The position numbers and the translations under genes are program-made. 64,000 nucleotides of DNA from Axinella damicornis (lineage: Eukaryota > Porifera > Demospongiae > Axinellida > Axinellidae): the NCBI GenBank assembly GCA_963931865.1, contig OZ007507.1:15868450-15932449 (forward strand), read 5' to 3'. This document shows, piece after piece, positions 1-14,808 of this stretch. The notes under the pieces are model-generated. The model saw only the letters and a program-made list of their open reading frames with translations, made no database searches and had not been told where the DNA came from. Position 1 is the first letter of the stretch. Every line of letters begins with the position of its first letter.

Positions 1-224
1 AGCAGCCGCACTATTCCTGCTCAAAGACTCCAGAATCGCACCAGGTTCTGCGTGAGACGCCAAGTCAGCTGTTCCATGGCCTTGCTGAGAAGTGGCTGAA
101 TTGAACGCCAAGCGACCCGTTTACAGCTTTGTATGAGTCGTTCTCGACACTTACTGTTCACGTAGACTGCCAAGGCATGGCTACCATCGATCTCCACGCA
201 GCTGTTGGTCAAGCACTGCATATT

Positions 225-384
225 TGCGGTCAGTGTGCCCACGTTCAATTAAGTTCTCTCTACCCTTCTCTACCCTTCTCTCTACCCCGACGTCACGAAC
301 GTGATAAATTATCCCAGGCCCTCTCCCGCTTTTCCGTACTTTTAGCGACGAAATGCTGGGCGGGGCCTGGGAACGAGGCTACAT
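225..384. mobile_element. Right part of a TAGCCTCG-type MITE
   Basis: This stretch matches the right half of the intact element at 42517-42915, including the pyrimidine-rich 'ctacccttctctacc' part, the 'ccaggccctc' block and the terminal GGGAACGAGGCTA. The left end is not in the window, so the copy is truncated or runs off the edge. Confidence 0.7.
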
Positions 385-1361
385 GGAGACTAGAGTGTGT
401 TCACGGGTTACTTACCTGCACACTGTGCGCCTCATTGCAGCACAGTACAATAGAGTTGGTGATGTGCAAACTCACTTGTAAATTCCAAAGGGGTGGAGAC
501 AATCAACCAAGAATACCCAACCTGAAAAGAAAGGGCCTGGTATCCACTGTTTGTGCATCCATTTAATTTCCGTAGACTACCGTGTTACATCCATATGGCC
601 ACATCAAAATTGTATACTATCACTATATGGTCGTGCAGTTTTCCTAAGCAACAATGGAGTTCTTTAAGCATGTGAGCGGATTTTCTCATGTAACTCACAA
701 ACCAGTGGCAGTATGATCATGAGGGTGTTAGTTATTATGTTTGAAGTACAGATTTAATTATAATTAATGTTTCCATGACAACGGCATGAACATAAACTGT
801 AAGTAAACGCAGACAGTGTCGTTTATGTCTATTTGCATTTTTTACGGAGCACTAGAAAGACAAATAGAAAGGACTCCAAACTATGCACATAGCAACTTCA
901 GAACATATATAACTGCGGGTGGCAAGAGTGAGCATCCACTCCGCTTTCATTAAAGACGGCAAAATGTATCAAAAATTGTCTTAATCTGCGACGCTGATAA
1001 GCTGCACAGAGATTGCACATTACAAAAACTTGAGGCTGCCTTAACACAACTGAGAGCACTCTCCTAAGACCTTCAGCTCCCAAATATCCCTCCAGACGTG
1101 ATGCGGTGGCTCTACATGTAGCTATAGCAACCGCTTAACTCTGAACCATGGAAAGTTTCTCTGTGTGCAGGCTTCTGCCAAGGGAAATGATATCATATAC
1201 ATAGCTGCAGTACACCTTTTAACACAACAGATTGCTCTTAATCCCTGCAGACTGTCCTGAAACGGAATCACCTTCACCTCCCAGCTGCAGTACAGGTATC
1301 CCCCATGTCCAAATACTAGCATCTGCTTGAAGTGATCTCTGAACATTCCTTCTTGGTACAG

Positions 1362-1465
1362 TTGGAGTGGTGGTGGCTGTGGTGGTTGTGATCGCTGTGG
1401 TGGTGGTTGTGATCGCTGTGGTGGTTGTAGTGGTTGTGTTCGCTGTGGTGGCTGTGGTGCTGTTG
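1362..1465. repeat. GTGGTTGTGATCGC minisatellite
   Basis: Imperfect tandem copies of a G/T-rich unit containing 'gtggttgtgatcgctgtg'. The Thr-rich reading on the other strand is a by-product of the repeat. Confidence 0.7.
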
Positions 1466-1734
1466 TGCAACAGTACGTTCTAATGTCTAATGTGGCAACA
1501 ATATCACCTCAAGCTCATTGCATTCAACTACTGTACTTATGTATAATACATGTAGAAATCAGCCTGATTTCCCAGGGCTTCAAATCAGATGTTCTTACCA
1601 CCGACCCATATGAAGTAGCAGCATAAAAGCTAAAGCTGCATATAACATCATAGTATGGAAGCCTCAGCCAATGATACATTCTCTCTCTCTCTTAATTTCT
1701 GGTCCATATTGAAGTGATCGAAATCCTCATCTAA

Positions 1735-1812
1735 CCAGATACATCACTTAGTGGTGAGAGCATCTGACTGGTACGTGCATTCGGAAGGTCCTTAGGATTT
1801 GAATCCTAGCTG
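1735..1812 (+). other. tRNA-like remnant, possibly SINE-derived
   Basis: The sequence has a D-arm-like 'cttagtggtgagagc' and, about 45 bases on, 'ggatttgaatcc', close to the B-box consensus GGTTCGAATCC. The acceptor stem does not pair well and no intact tRNA can be folded by eye, so a decayed tRNA or the head of a tRNA-derived SINE is the best guess. Confidence 0.25.
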
Positions 1813-1898
1813 GTCCCAGAATTCTCTCACGGCATTGCAAATGGAGCCTATTGCCGTACGGTACATATATCAGGCAGCTCCAAATTGTAACTATATAT

Positions 1899-2532
1899 GT
1901 GACCGGATTTGTGAAAAGGGACCATATCCCGCAAACGTTAAATTTCTGTTAGCATCGTTTTTATGCAAACGGTGTGCACTTCACAAAAACGAGATTATCA
2001 CTTTGGCAGACTTACCAACCCTTGCGCTTCCAGTTCCTAGACTCTTGAACTTGTAGTCACTTTGACAAGTGAAATAAACACTAAAGACCGACGGCATATC
2101 GATGTCAAGCGCGCGTGTACGGAGGGCGTTGCTAGAGACACTAAACAGCCCTATGAATGGCAGGTCTGTCTCTTTACGCACAGCTGTATACGCAGGGGTC
2201 CGTCGTAGTTCTCCCTGAACTCATTGTCAGTTCAGACAAGCTATTTTCTTCACCACTTTTACGTTGAAGACACAACTGATCGAGTTACAGCAAAACGTGC
2301 CAGCTCCGTAATACGGATGTGCACGGAGTAACCTAACAACGTGTTGGAATCGAATTTCTCAGTTTCAATTCTCCTCGATAGCGTTACTTTACGCAACTGT
2401 TACTATGCGAAGGTACGTCCAATCACTTCCAAATTTCATGGACGACCCACCGAAGGTAGGACTGGCCATTGGTACAGCTAACTAAATTTTGACAAAATGT
2501 GGGATATGGTTCCTTTTCGCAAATCCGGTCAC
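1899..2532. mobile_element. 634-bp element with long terminal inverted repeats
   Basis: The left end GTGACCGGATTTGTG and the right end CGCAAATCCGGTCAC are inverted, and the inversion continues inwards through 'aaaagggaccatatccc' for about 60 bases with mismatches. No target-site duplication is recognisable. Open frames inside do not look like a transposase, so this is a non-autonomous DNA element. Confidence 0.7.
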
Positions 2533-4050
2533 GTGGTTCCATTCATCTCTATAGGACTGTGTGCCAGAAAGGAGGAACAGCTGTGAGTTACTATTATATA
2601 ATGTAATTGTCATCATTGCCACCGTGTTGATGCTTTTCTCTCTACAAATCTGTTATAGGGCCCTCCCACTGAGAGTTCAATCAGCTGAGATAACTGTACG
2701 TTATAGTTGACTTACTACGGCATGCCTGGATCTATATATAAGATCTGAAAGTACATATAATGTAAGATACAAGTGAGTGTGCATGACCTTTGACCTGGGA
2801 ACCTGTCGCCAAGCAGCAGTTCAAGGACCATGGAAGTCATATCAAACTCCTCCACTCTTCCTGGCTCATCTCAGCCTCTGTTGCATCGCTCTTGTTGCTT
2901 CCTTCTACTCGAGACGGGTAGAAATGTCTAGAACGTGTGTTTGTTTGATCCACAGTAGTCACTCCTGCTGCAGAAGCTTCAAGACAGTCACACCTCAGTG
3001 GACTGTAGCAGTGAAATAAATAAATCGACATTGCTCAATCTTCACCAAAAAAAAGTCGCACACTCATGACTGTACATGTGTATGTGGCACTGCAGCTATA
3101 GCATTTGTATGTCAGTAGTCAAAATAGCTACAGCGGTAGTGAATGGATATCCAGGCCTGGAGGTGGGCCAGTTCCCAGGTCATGACTGGGACTGGGACTG
3201 GGATGGTGAGTGAGGCAGCAGCTGCAACAATTGCTGCACATGCTCCTAACCTCACCATGGATGCTGGCTCACCCCCATGCCTGGGAAATGTTCCTATCAG
3301 TAAATGGCTCAGGTAATGTCCCGGGTAGAAATATGAATACAGTACATCATACAAGTACAGAATTTTGCACGCTCTGTTAGTTAATGTACCTGAAGGGAAT
3401 TAAGCTCCTGGGCTTGATTGAGATCCTGGTGCTTTTATTGCCACAGTGTAAGCAGGATGCAGCAATGCCAGCAGCTAAAGCTACAACTCCACTTCCTGTA
3501 GGGTCATCGTTGAGTTACAGCACATATGCAAGTAAGTTACTGACTCGGGCTAACTAAGTCATGGGTCAGGGGATGTTTTGTACGTTACACAGAGGATGTG
3601 TGGAAATGATAGTGTACGGAGAACAATAATGGCGGTGTGAAAAACTGAGCCGAGTATAGTCTACAAGTGTGTCTCTCTGGGTGATAGCTGTAGCTTCGCT
3701 TTGCTCTAGTTGTAGCCAAATATACCTTTGGTAGTTGCTTGACCTCGTGTTAGGGACTGCTCAGCTACAATAAGGACAGTCTACGAAAAGCGAATACTTG
3801 CTGATAATTAGAAAATGCGGTATATTCGCCGTGACGTCATAGAAAACATAGCTCGAGCGCAGTGAGCACTCGCACGTTTAACCAAGGTTTAACGCGCTCG
3901 AAGGATAAGAACGACGGAAAGAAGCGTTGTGTGTTGGTCCATCGTGCGCGCTGGACTCACAGTAGCAGCTGTCTCTTAATATGCGGAATATATCCGGAAA
4001 TAATAATCTGTATTGTTAACAATGGCTACGTATTGAGCGCTCAAGCCCAG
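2533..4050. other. Intergenic stretch, no gene supported
   Basis: No splice-consistent coding signal is visible. The words 'acctcgtgttagggactg' at about 3743 recur at about 5270, marking a small dispersed duplicate. Confidence 0.4.
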
Positions 4051-4574
4051 GAAAGTGATCCGTTATGCTATACAGTTTGTGCGTCCTTAACTGGTCTGAC
4101 CTACCCAGCCACAGTCTGCCCGGTCACCTCAGGTAGGATCTGTCTTGGAAATTTTGATACAACGCGGTAGACAGAAGATATTAGCTAGTTTATGGTCAAA
4201 ACAGGCTTATTTTATTGCAACGGTTGTACAAAAACTGTTATAAAATACCAAGCATTAACCAGTTAACATTTTCCAAGACTGAACCATTTACACAGACAAA
4301 CAAGCTGTTAGACACCTATATCAATCTTCACACTGTACAGCGTAATGGCAAGAAAATAGGACCATCAAGACAGCTTTTTGAATGTAAACAGGAAGTAACA
4401 CCTCCATTCAGTGATGTCATAATCATGTTTATTGTTTACTCCATTTCATGAGCTTTCCAATGGTACCAGGTTTCACTTGTTCCACTCCCACTTTCACCTT
4501 CAATTACCTGTGTAAGCAAAGCTGTGCAAATATCATGTCTGGAAAACATTTCCCCTGTCCTTAATATGCTTGAG

Positions 4575-5393
4575 TATGACTCCGAAGCGGAACCAGACTC
4601 TGAGATCGCACCAAATACGCCCCGCCCCATGACACTTACCGAGGTGAGACGTTATGCGTGGTAGATGACAAAGTCTAGCTCCACTCTGTGGTACGCTCCT
4701 GTGTGGAATTCAAACGGCAGTATGTGCTTGATCTTTACACTGTGTGCTGCCAATTGTGTACATGGAAAGTGCTAAACTAAGTTGATACGGCTTGGGGGAT
4801 TGAGTCTGAATTAATAGACAATAGCAAAACTTGCTACATGGAAGTGAGTTCACTGTTGATGTTCGTCTATGAGCGTGCATGTTTTGTGTCATAACACTAC
4901 TCGATGTTGATGACTTTTGGCGTCTGGCAGGAGTGTTGTTGGTGACTGCCGTACAGAGTGTTCCATGTGTATCACCATCAGCTGAACATGTATAGAATGT
5001 TGGGTCGCCGGCAAAAGTTCTCTTCTGCGCTTCTGTAAACTTTGACCTCAACCAACGGCAAGAATATTGTTTTCATTCCCACTTGTTGCTGTGTTTTCCT
5101 GTTGCCAATTTTTGACTGCTGAAAGAATGTACAAACCATATGCGACGGATAACAGGCTCTCCACCTTTCTCGCATTGGTGAGAGAGCTAGCCGAGAGGGA
5201 GGCGAGATGGGCATGTTTTATGGCAGTTGCTCTCGCCATCCGCTACCCGACAATTACTCTATATACTCGTACCTCGTGTTAGGGACTGTGATTCCGAAGC
5301 GGAACCAGACTCTGAGATCGCACCAAATACGCCCCACTTACGGAGGTGAGACGTTATGCGTGGTAGACGACAAAGTCTATAGCTCCACTCTAC
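4575..5393. repeat. Direct duplicate pair of about 105 bp
   Basis: The block at 4575-4690, running from 'ccgaagcggaaccagactct' to 'gacaaagtctagctcc', is repeated at 5288-5393 with few differences and a small gap after 'aatacgcccc'. Both copies contain a potential GT donor after an acidic reading (DSEAEPDSE), but the phases do not join the neighbouring gene. A dispersed repeat is the more likely reading. Confidence 0.6.
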
Positions 5394-5654
5394 ATGTACT
5401 TGTCTGGCTTCAGCACTAGCACGCAAGACGCTCGTGCCCTGTACAGAGAACTGCACATGTCTATGGTGCTAAATGTATGGTACTGCAGAACGACAGAAAT
5501 TACAGGTGTATTAGTGAAATATTACAGGGGTAATAAGTGATTTAAATCCCTTTAATTGACTAATAAGATTGCAGTATTTCATTGAAGTATAGTATAAGCA
5601 CACTTACGTAGTATATTAGTATTCAACCTTTTGAAACATCCCATTCACTGTTAG

Positions 5655-7299
<1,645 letters not shown>

Positions 7300-7818
7300 C
7301 AAGGGAGTGTGTGTGAGTGCTACTGGTAAGCTACTCATAACTCTGTGCTTGCACTAGTGGCAAAAGTTTCTGCAATTTCTGTGGGTGGGGCTTCACAGAA
7401 ACTGTTTGATTTCGTTCAGAGGTCAGAAAGTTGTCTGATATTTGTATGTTGTTTACATAGGAATCGACTGGATTCTGAAAATTGACTTCATTGTTGTAGT
7501 ATAATTATGTGAAGAAAGGACAAACTCTAATATCTCCATAACTGACCAGTACAAGACTACTCTAATACCAGCCCAGGCTAGTAGTGTAGAGCTCCCTCTA
7601 TTCCAGAGTTACATGCCTATGAAGAATGGCCATTTTCCGAAAAACTCCATGCAATTCATAAGGCCGTGAACTCTGCCATTTAACTCACTGATGGTATGCC
7701 ATAAGGCTTCACTTCCACACCGTTGCTACAGTAACACCGCCACGTTTAGTTAAGATTGCATGTAAGTTATACCACTGCAGAAATATGCATCTTGTCAAGA
7801 AGTGCATTACTTTACATA

Positions 7819-8408
7819 TAGCCTTGTTCCCAGGCTCTCCCCTGTGCAGCAATGAAAGGAGGGGGGGAACCTGGTACGCTTTTGCACATGATGTTGTGGC
7901 ACGTCGATGTGATTGCTGTCTGTTACGTCACAACTGGAGTGTGCCAACTTCTGTGGCAGCAATAGATCGATATAGGCAGGAGCGCATGAGCCGCCGAAGG
8001 CGGCTCCTGCGCTCCTGATATAGGGAAGATTATACCGATGGCAGTGACTGCGGTGAAAGGTACCTGGTAATACATGTACAGGCAGCTTGGTACGTATACC
8101 GGTAGTTCAGTATAAGCTACAAATGAACTTACTCGTTCTGGTGACTAGAATATGTCCCCGAGGATTGATGAGCGCCATCTACTGCACAGTGTGGTCTTTC
8201 TTTTCGCTTCTACAGGCCAAGACTTGTAACTCTCCGTTCCATGCATCAAACCTACCTCAGCTACTTTGCGGTCTGCACATGAATGATGTCAAAACTTACA
8301 CTGTTTCAAGATGTATTTTCGTGACGTGTACAGTGGCAAAAGCGTACCAGGCTCTCCCCCTCCTTACTTTTCGTTGCTGTTCCAGGGGGGAGCCTGGGAA
8401 CGAGGCTA
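7819..8408. mobile_element. 590-bp TAGCCTCG-type MITE with a nested element
   Basis: The ends are TAGCCTTGTTCCCAGGCTC and its inverse GAGCCTGGGAACGAGGCTA. A second inverted pair inside (ACCTGGTACGCTTTTGC / GCAAAAGCGTACCAGG) makes the terminal repeats long. It is flanked by CTTTACATA (7810-7818) and CTTTATGTA (8409-8417), a 9-bp target duplication with two differences. A 41-bp hairpin element sits inside at 7977-8017. Confidence 0.8.
7977..8017. mobile_element. 41-bp hairpin element, CAGGAGCGCA termini
   Basis: The sequence starts CAGGAGCGCATGAGCCGCC and closes with its near-perfect inverse ending GCGCTCCTG. The flanks ATATAGG (7970-7976) and ATATAGG (8018-8024) are a perfect 7-bp duplication. 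A 32-bp relative with its own 7-bp duplication lies at 55531-55562. Confidence 0.75.
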
Positions 8409-9293
8409 CTTTATGTATCAGTATGAGAAGTCCCACTATCATATAGGGCTGTGGAAGCACTTTAAAGTAATGGTTTAAAGGTCACTTTTGACCCTCTGAC
8501 CGTGGTGACTGTATATATTTTGATGGTGAGCTTACGTACATGTACGTTTGAATGCTTACCATTCGACGCTTACCAAGGCTCGAGGGTAATCGAACAGTAA
8601 GAAGGCTAGACCCCGCCTATTGACTGACATCATCACTCTAGAAAGACAGGAAGGGTCGGTACTAGATCAAACAAGATGTTGAACTTTGTCAAACACAGAA
8701 TTTTTTCTCTAGCACAGGCAGCTGCTATAGCCAGCTTGGACCGTTAGTACCAGCCTACAACTGAGTGAAGGATCCGTGATTTGCATGGGAGCCTCTGTCG
8801 CTGATTTTATTGGCAGCTGCTTCAGTAGCTATGGCGATCTCTTCATGGCACCTGTCCAGCTACATTCACCTTCATTGAGGTCAGTTGTGCAGTGAATTGG
8901 TTGCACAACACTAATACACAAGTACATGTGACCTTCCAGCCGCTTCCATATCCCTGAATGGTTGTTTGACATTCTCGCTCTCACTATTATGAAGTAGGAC
9001 TAACATGATATCTTCTGTTGCAGGTGCGTCAGGAAATCAAGAAAATAAAAATACTTTTCTCACTGCTCATACTGAGCTGTTTTTCATCTCACTTGTCATG
9101 CTATTAAATATTATTATGAACCTATCACCACTAATTCACAAGACTATAATGACCTTCCAACTGCTTCCATAGCCATATTATTGCCATTTGGCACACTGTC
9201 CCCTTCAGTAGTTCAGGTGTATTGTCATAGCAAAGACTTGGCCCCTCCATCCTTGCACACAATGATTAGGTGTATGTTATAGTTAAACCACCC
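8409..9293. other. Intergenic stretch, no gene supported
   Basis: No coding, RNA or repeat structure stands out on either strand. Confidence 0.4.
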
Positions 9294-9367
9294 CCTAGAC
9301 GTGTTTACCAGTAATACATGGAACTGTGGAGTGTATTACGCGGTAAACACGTCTAGGGGGTGGTTTA
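9294..9367. repeat. 74-bp hairpin with 26-bp perfect arms
   Basis: TAAACCACCCCCTAGACGTG at the left is matched by its exact inverse at the right (ending GGGGGTGGTTTA), with about 22 bases of loop. It abuts the 1.2-kb inverted-repeat element at 9371. Confidence 0.8.
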
Positions 9368-9370
9368 GCT

Positions 9371-10570
9371 GGTTTGTACCATGGCAACCATACAAATCAA
9401 AGGTGCTTTTGACAGGTGTGTTCTAACTGCCCTAATTGCCATGTTCTAACTGCCTCTAATCAGAGAACGCGGTAGCGTTCTCTATTTAGGGATGGCTAAG
9501 CAAATTTCCAAATACCATACTGATGCACCAGCAGGAAAACGGCTAAAGACGCTACTACCCCCCAAACCAAGCATGCAGACAGAATGATACTGCCTAGCAG
9601 TTCACAAAAACACTCGCAAACGTACCTGAGAGTACGCGGGAGTCGAGAAATAAGTCACCGGAAAATTCCGATTCGTCATTCTTCTTCTTCTTTCTCATTG
9701 ACTAGCACAGCTGGACAACAAAAGCATTTCCTGAGGTAGTTCACTCACAGAACAACATCGCTTTCGTCGTAGTAGCTCCTTTCGGTCCTTTTGACTACAT
9801 ACTGGCAAGAACGGCTTGCTGATCAGCTGAATCCTTGTGAATCCATCATATCTGGTGCCTCACTAACGCTGGGAAGAATTTCTACCAACCTGTTCTTGCC
9901 AAGATCTATCGTGACTATGCCATCATGGAGGCGTGGCTTTCTTTTCATGACATCATTACAGTGTAGAACATGAACCAATACTGTAAGTGAGGCTAGAGTT
10001 TTGGAATACTCGTATTATTAGTGGAAATAGAATGAAGCATCGAAGCCTACTCAGTGCCAGGTTGACATCCATCAAGAGGAACGAGGCAATTAATAAAATC
10101 AGACATTAGGCCCAGTACCCCAGTACCCTTATGGTGATGTTGTAGACATGTACCATGACTAAGGAGTTACGCATTAATTTCATGCGCTTGAAAAAGTACA
10201 CAAACTAGAGGCAAAAAAATTTCTCCCAAAAATTAAAAAGGATTTAGTGATGGCCTGTGACATTCAGAATTATTCAACCTCTCGAAAAAGCTAAGAAACA
10301 AGGAGAATGCCATTAACCAGGCTCAGTCCCAACACCCCAGGTTTCCGGTCCAACACCCCCGCCAAACTCCTACACAGCTCTCAGCTGTGGCCACTCAGGA
10401 GGGTTCCATCACCTCATCCTAGGAGGTAAGTTATATTGAGTTGGTACGTTGGTAATTGGGAGGACCGCAAATTATTAATGGAAGTTAGAACACACCTGGG
10501 AGTTAGAACACGTCTGCACTATATAAACCATGCGCGGTGCCTTTGATTTGTATGGCTGCCATGGTACAAA
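9371..10570. mobile_element. 1.2-kb DNA element with terminal inverted repeats
   Basis: GGTTTGTACCATGGCAACCA at 9371, continuing through 'tacaaatcaaagg', is inverted at the right end ('cctttgatttgtatggctgc', then 'catggtacaaa' to 10570). 'gttagaacac' motifs recur inside both ends. The interior has no complete open frame resembling a transposase. No target duplication is clear. Confidence 0.6.
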
Positions 10571-11790
10571 TATATATTATAGGCAACCCACTGATATTTA
10601 TATTTCTGTAATGTGATTTATCCATATATAGCTAGTATAGTGCAGCTCGATGCGCACGAGGTACATTACATTGCACGATTGAATCTGTATTGTACATAAA
10701 TTTCAATTTCCATAATCAATAATTTACAACACTTGATCTTCATCAATCAACTGTTCTAGCAGAAGTTACAAGATTATAGTGGTTGCATGGTTGTCTCAAT
10801 ACAGGGATTCCAAATCCCAATTTCAGCTTGTGATATGTCACTGGAGCAACCAGTTCCCTGCATGAGGATACATAGTTACCATGTCAGTGCATGAGGTTAT
10901 TATAGATCATAGGAACAACTATACCTAAATATGGGACTAGATATATAGGTACCGTCATCATCAAAGTTGCTCCGTCCGCTTACCGTTAGAGTCTATATGG
11001 TGGGAGAAGACTGTATCGTATTTAGCTTTTCGGCAACGCTAGCGCTGCTTATAGAGGACTGCCTGCAGGTGTGGTCTATGCCGGAAATCAAAAGTATAAT
11101 ATATGGTTCCCACCATAATATGGACTTGAACGGCAAAGCGGACGGCACCAGTGTGATCACAGTGCAACTTTGACAAGATGGTGCCCGTAAACCCATGCAT
11201 AGAATGATCGATTGATGTATTCCTTGGTGATGGTACTACGGTAACCATTATTCCTGCAGCCCTAGACCCATGCAGCTTCCCCACACATGATACTGAAAGC
11301 AATCCATGCTGGGGTTGGTTTGGGTCTGGGACTGGGTCAGTGCAGGCATTATTTTCAGAAACATTTCATGAAACACTGCAGGGCCGGGATAGGGCGATGT
11401 ACAGCAACTATATACCTCCATATATAGAACGAGCTCGAGGCTACCCCAGACACATTTTGTATTCCCCAGCAGGATTCTTGCTGACCCTTGCTAATAAGAT
11501 GTGTATTCAACATTCGTCATTAATTGAACTTCACATGGCCATGAATTTACAAACAGTAGTATGTGATGACATCACAGTGTCTTGTGTGTTAATTAGGTGA
11601 GCCGTAGCCACCAAGTCTCATAACCAGCCATCCACGTGACCCACGTGACCCCCCCCCCCCCCCCCCCCCACAGTGAATGTCTGGTGCTCTTTTTCATCTA
11701 GAATGTTGGATGGCCGCATGTATAGCTATATCCACAAGGTGAGATCAAGACTTGAGACATCACTCTGAACAGGTGCCCACAAGTATATTA
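10571..11790. other. Intergenic stretch, poly-C tract, no gene supported
   Basis: The only marked feature is a run of about 20 C at 11650-11669. Open frames here lack splice or homology support. Confidence 0.4.
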
Positions 11791-12887
11791 TGCTCAATGC
11801 TTTTAATTCGTGCATCCATTACGCTCAAAACTAAGCTAGCAGAACCTCTTCAGGTCTACGTACTCCCACCCACCTCCCCACCCCCTCTCTCCCCTACCCA
11901 CCTTTCCCCATCTCTTTCCTCTCCTCTCCCTCCTCTCAGATTGAATTCCTGTCCATCAGCCTCTCAACCATCTCTTCCACACCCAGTGCTGCATCCACCT
12001 GACGTATAGTATTATACAAACAGAGGCACAACAAACAGTTGCGATCAGTTCATCAATGTTAGTTTCAGGCTACATGAGAGGATATACCAGCATAGCTTCT
12101 GGTGAAACTCTACAGCAAGCAAGTCATGGGTCCTACCTTCAGTCTCCCCAGCTGCCCTTTTGTCAGCAGCCTAGTTAGTGAACACTGCTAACTGCTTGAA
12201 GGTGGGGCTACACGACAGATAGTACAGAGAGGACGTCTGGGCACAAGACTGCTATAGCAACCTACAAAGCAGCCGGGGATCAAGGCTAGCTGTATAGAAT
12301 ATCATGCTCAACTCCTGCATCCGCTAGCAGAACCTCATCAGGTCTACGTACTCCCAGCCATCCCCCGTTTTCCACCTCCCTATGGACCCCCTCTCTCCTC
12401 TCCTCTCCCTCGTCTCAGATTGAATTCCTGTCCATCAGCCTCTCCTCTCACTCTCCTCCATGTTCCTGTCCATCAGCCTCTCCACCATCTCTTCCACACC
12501 CAGTGCTGCATCCACCTGACGATTGTGGCAATGTGTGTAGAGGGAGGGGGTGATCAAATCCAGCTATTACAAGCATACACACAGAGGTACAACAGACAGT
12601 TGCGATCAGTTCATCAATGGTATATATAGTTTCAGGCTACACGAGAGGACAAACCAGCATAGCTTCTAATGCAACTCTACAGCAAGCAAGTCATGGGTCC
12701 TATACCTTCGGTCCACCGCCCTTTGCTAGCAGCCGGGTTAGTGAACATTGCTAACTGCTTGAAGGTGGGGCTACACGACAATAGTACAGAGAGGACATCT
12801 GGGCACGAGACTGCTATAGCCACCTACAAAGCAGCCTATAGACTAGCTGTATAGCTAGTATGAATATCATGCTCAATGCTAAGCCTT

Positions 12888-12914
12888 TTTGTCTCGGCAC
12901 CGAAGTGCCGAGAC
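12888..12914. repeat. Short perfect hairpin
   Basis: TGTCTCGGCAC and GTGCCGAGACA face each other across a few bases. It lies in the insert between repeat units and has no coding context. Confidence 0.6.
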
Positions 12915-13278
12915 ACAGTGCTGGATGCGTAGGTACGTACGTACGTCGCTTTTCGCAATGCGCCCGCGCAAGTGCAGCAACCTGCTTTACACGCTAAGTA
13001 GATCTCAAAAAGTGATTATGGGTTTTGCTTGGCTGCTCATGAATCCACTCACCAAGACTGTGGCTCTGTAAATCAGGACAATGAATACTCACTCATCCAT
13101 ACACAGTGTGCTGCACTCAAGTGCATACTAACTACACACTCAGCTCTAGCGCTGAGTCGGCCATTGATGGCTGTTCAAAGAGTACAGCTTACCGCCTTCG
13201 TTCTGTGGTTACCTGCAGTAGCGCTCGTGTTATGAGTCACTATTGGTCTCCCCCATCCAGCAGCAGACTTAGTCTCAC

Positions 13279-13331
13279 GAGCCAGCCTCTCGCCACACCC
13301 ACTGCGGGGAGGGTGTGGCAAGAGGCTGGCT
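13279..13331. repeat. Hairpin AGCCAGCCTCT / AGAGGCTGGCT
   Basis: AGCCAGCCTCTCGCCACACCC is inverted as GGGTGTGGCAAGAGGCTGGCT with a loop of about 11 bases. It has the look of a miniature fold-back element. Confidence 0.6.
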
Positions 13332-14590
13332 AGCTAACTAGCTAGATAATTGCTGGAAGAATTGGCCAAGGTGTTCTCTAGGTCCATTTATGAATTAAAA
13401 TGGCCCAACTGGCTTTGACTAAACATCAAGCCCAGACACGACCATACTGCTTTCACCCTTTGGGTGAACATTCCCACCTCACCCTGACCCACCCCTTTCT
13501 CACACAGAACCTCCAAGGATACTAGACTGACGCTGACTTCAGCTGAGTGTCATAGCTAACAGGTTTTGCAGTCCTAAAGGGTTAAACAGCTGCCATGTCC
13601 TCTGCATGATTCTAGAGTCGTGCCGAGACGCATCAAGTCTTTTAAAGACTCACTTGTTATTCCTGCATCCAATTGTGCTCAAAACTATTCTAGCAGAACC
13701 TCATCAGGTCTACGTACTCCCAGCCATCCCCCGTTTTCCACCTTCCCACCCCTCTCTCCTCTACCCACCCTTCCCATCTCTTTCCTCATCTCGATCAGGT
13801 TGAATTCCTGCATGTCCATCAGCCTCTCCAATCCCTCTCCTCCATGTTCCTGTGCATCAGCCTCTCCACCATCTCTTCCATACCCAGCACTGCATCCACC
13901 TGACAATTGTGGCGATGTGTGTAGAGGGAGGGGGTGATCAAATCCCCCTATACACACAGAGGTACAACAGACAGTTGCGATCAGTTAGTTTCAGGCTACA
14001 TGAGAGGACAAACTAGCAAAGCTTCTAGTGCAACTCTACAGCAAGCAAATCATGACTCATGGGTCCTATACCTTCGGTCCACCGCCCTTTTGTAATCAGC
14101 CGGGTTAGTGAACATTGCTAACTGCTTCAAGGTGGGGCTACATGACAAATATTACAGAGAGGACGTCTGGGCACGAGACTGCTATAGCCACCTACAAAGC
14201 AGCCTGGGATGAAGGCTAGCTGTACAGCTAGTATGAGTATTATGCTAAATGCTTTTTATCCAATTTCGCTCAAAACTATGCTAGCAGAACCTCATCAGGT
14301 CTACATACTCCCAGCCATCCCCCATTTTCCACCTTCCCATGGACCCCCTCTCTCCTCTACCCACCCTTCCCATCTCTTTCCTCTCCTCTCAGGTTGAATT
14401 CCTGTCCATCAGCCTCTCCACCATCTCTTCCACACCCAGTGCTGCATCCACCTGACAATTGTGGCGATGTGTGTAGAGGAAGGGGGTGATCAAATCCCGC
14501 TATTACAAGCATACACACAGAGGTACAACAGACAGTTGCGATCAGTTCGTCAATGGTAGTTTCAGGCTACATGAGAAGACAAACCAGCAT

Positions 14591-14808
14591 AGCTTGATAT
14601 GCAGTATAGCTTGATATGCAGTATAGCTTGATATGCAGTATAGCTTGATATGCAGTATAGCTTGATATGCAGTATAGCTTGATATGCAGTATAGCTTGAT
14701 ATGCAGTATAGCTTGATATGCAGTATAGCTTGATATGCAGTATAGCTTGATATGCAGTATAGCTTGATATGCAGTATAGCTTGATATGCAGTATAGCTCG
14801 ATATGCAG
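14591..14808. repeat. 17-bp satellite, about 13 copies
   Basis: Almost identical head-to-tail copies of AGCTTGATATGCAGTAT. Because 17 is not a multiple of three, all frames cycle through the same periodic peptide; no gene is implied. The near-identity of units suggests recent expansion. Confidence 0.95.

Larger units (their letters stand above)
385..1898. other. Intergenic stretch, no gene supported
   Basis: Short open frames occur on both strands but none is bounded by convincing splice sites or resembles a known protein. It holds a GTGGTTGTGATCGCTGTG-like minisatellite and a tRNA-like remnant, listed separately. Confidence 0.5.
11791..14590. repeat. Four tandem copies of a roughly 0.55-kb unit
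   Basis: Blocks starting near 11791, 12300, 13606 and 14226 share the order 'gctagcagaacctc', 'tcaggtctacgtactccc', a pyrimidine-rich tract, 'ttgaattcctgtccatcagc', a dynactin-like exon on the minus strand, and 'ggctacatgagaggacaaac'. The second block is followed by an unrelated insert (12860-13600). The last block ends in a 17-bp satellite. The copies differ by point changes and small indels, so the expansion is not very recent. Confidence 0.85.

Noticed and set aside
14591..14808. CRISPR array
   Set aside because: Units are directly abutting 17-mers without spacers, in an intron-bearing nuclear genome.
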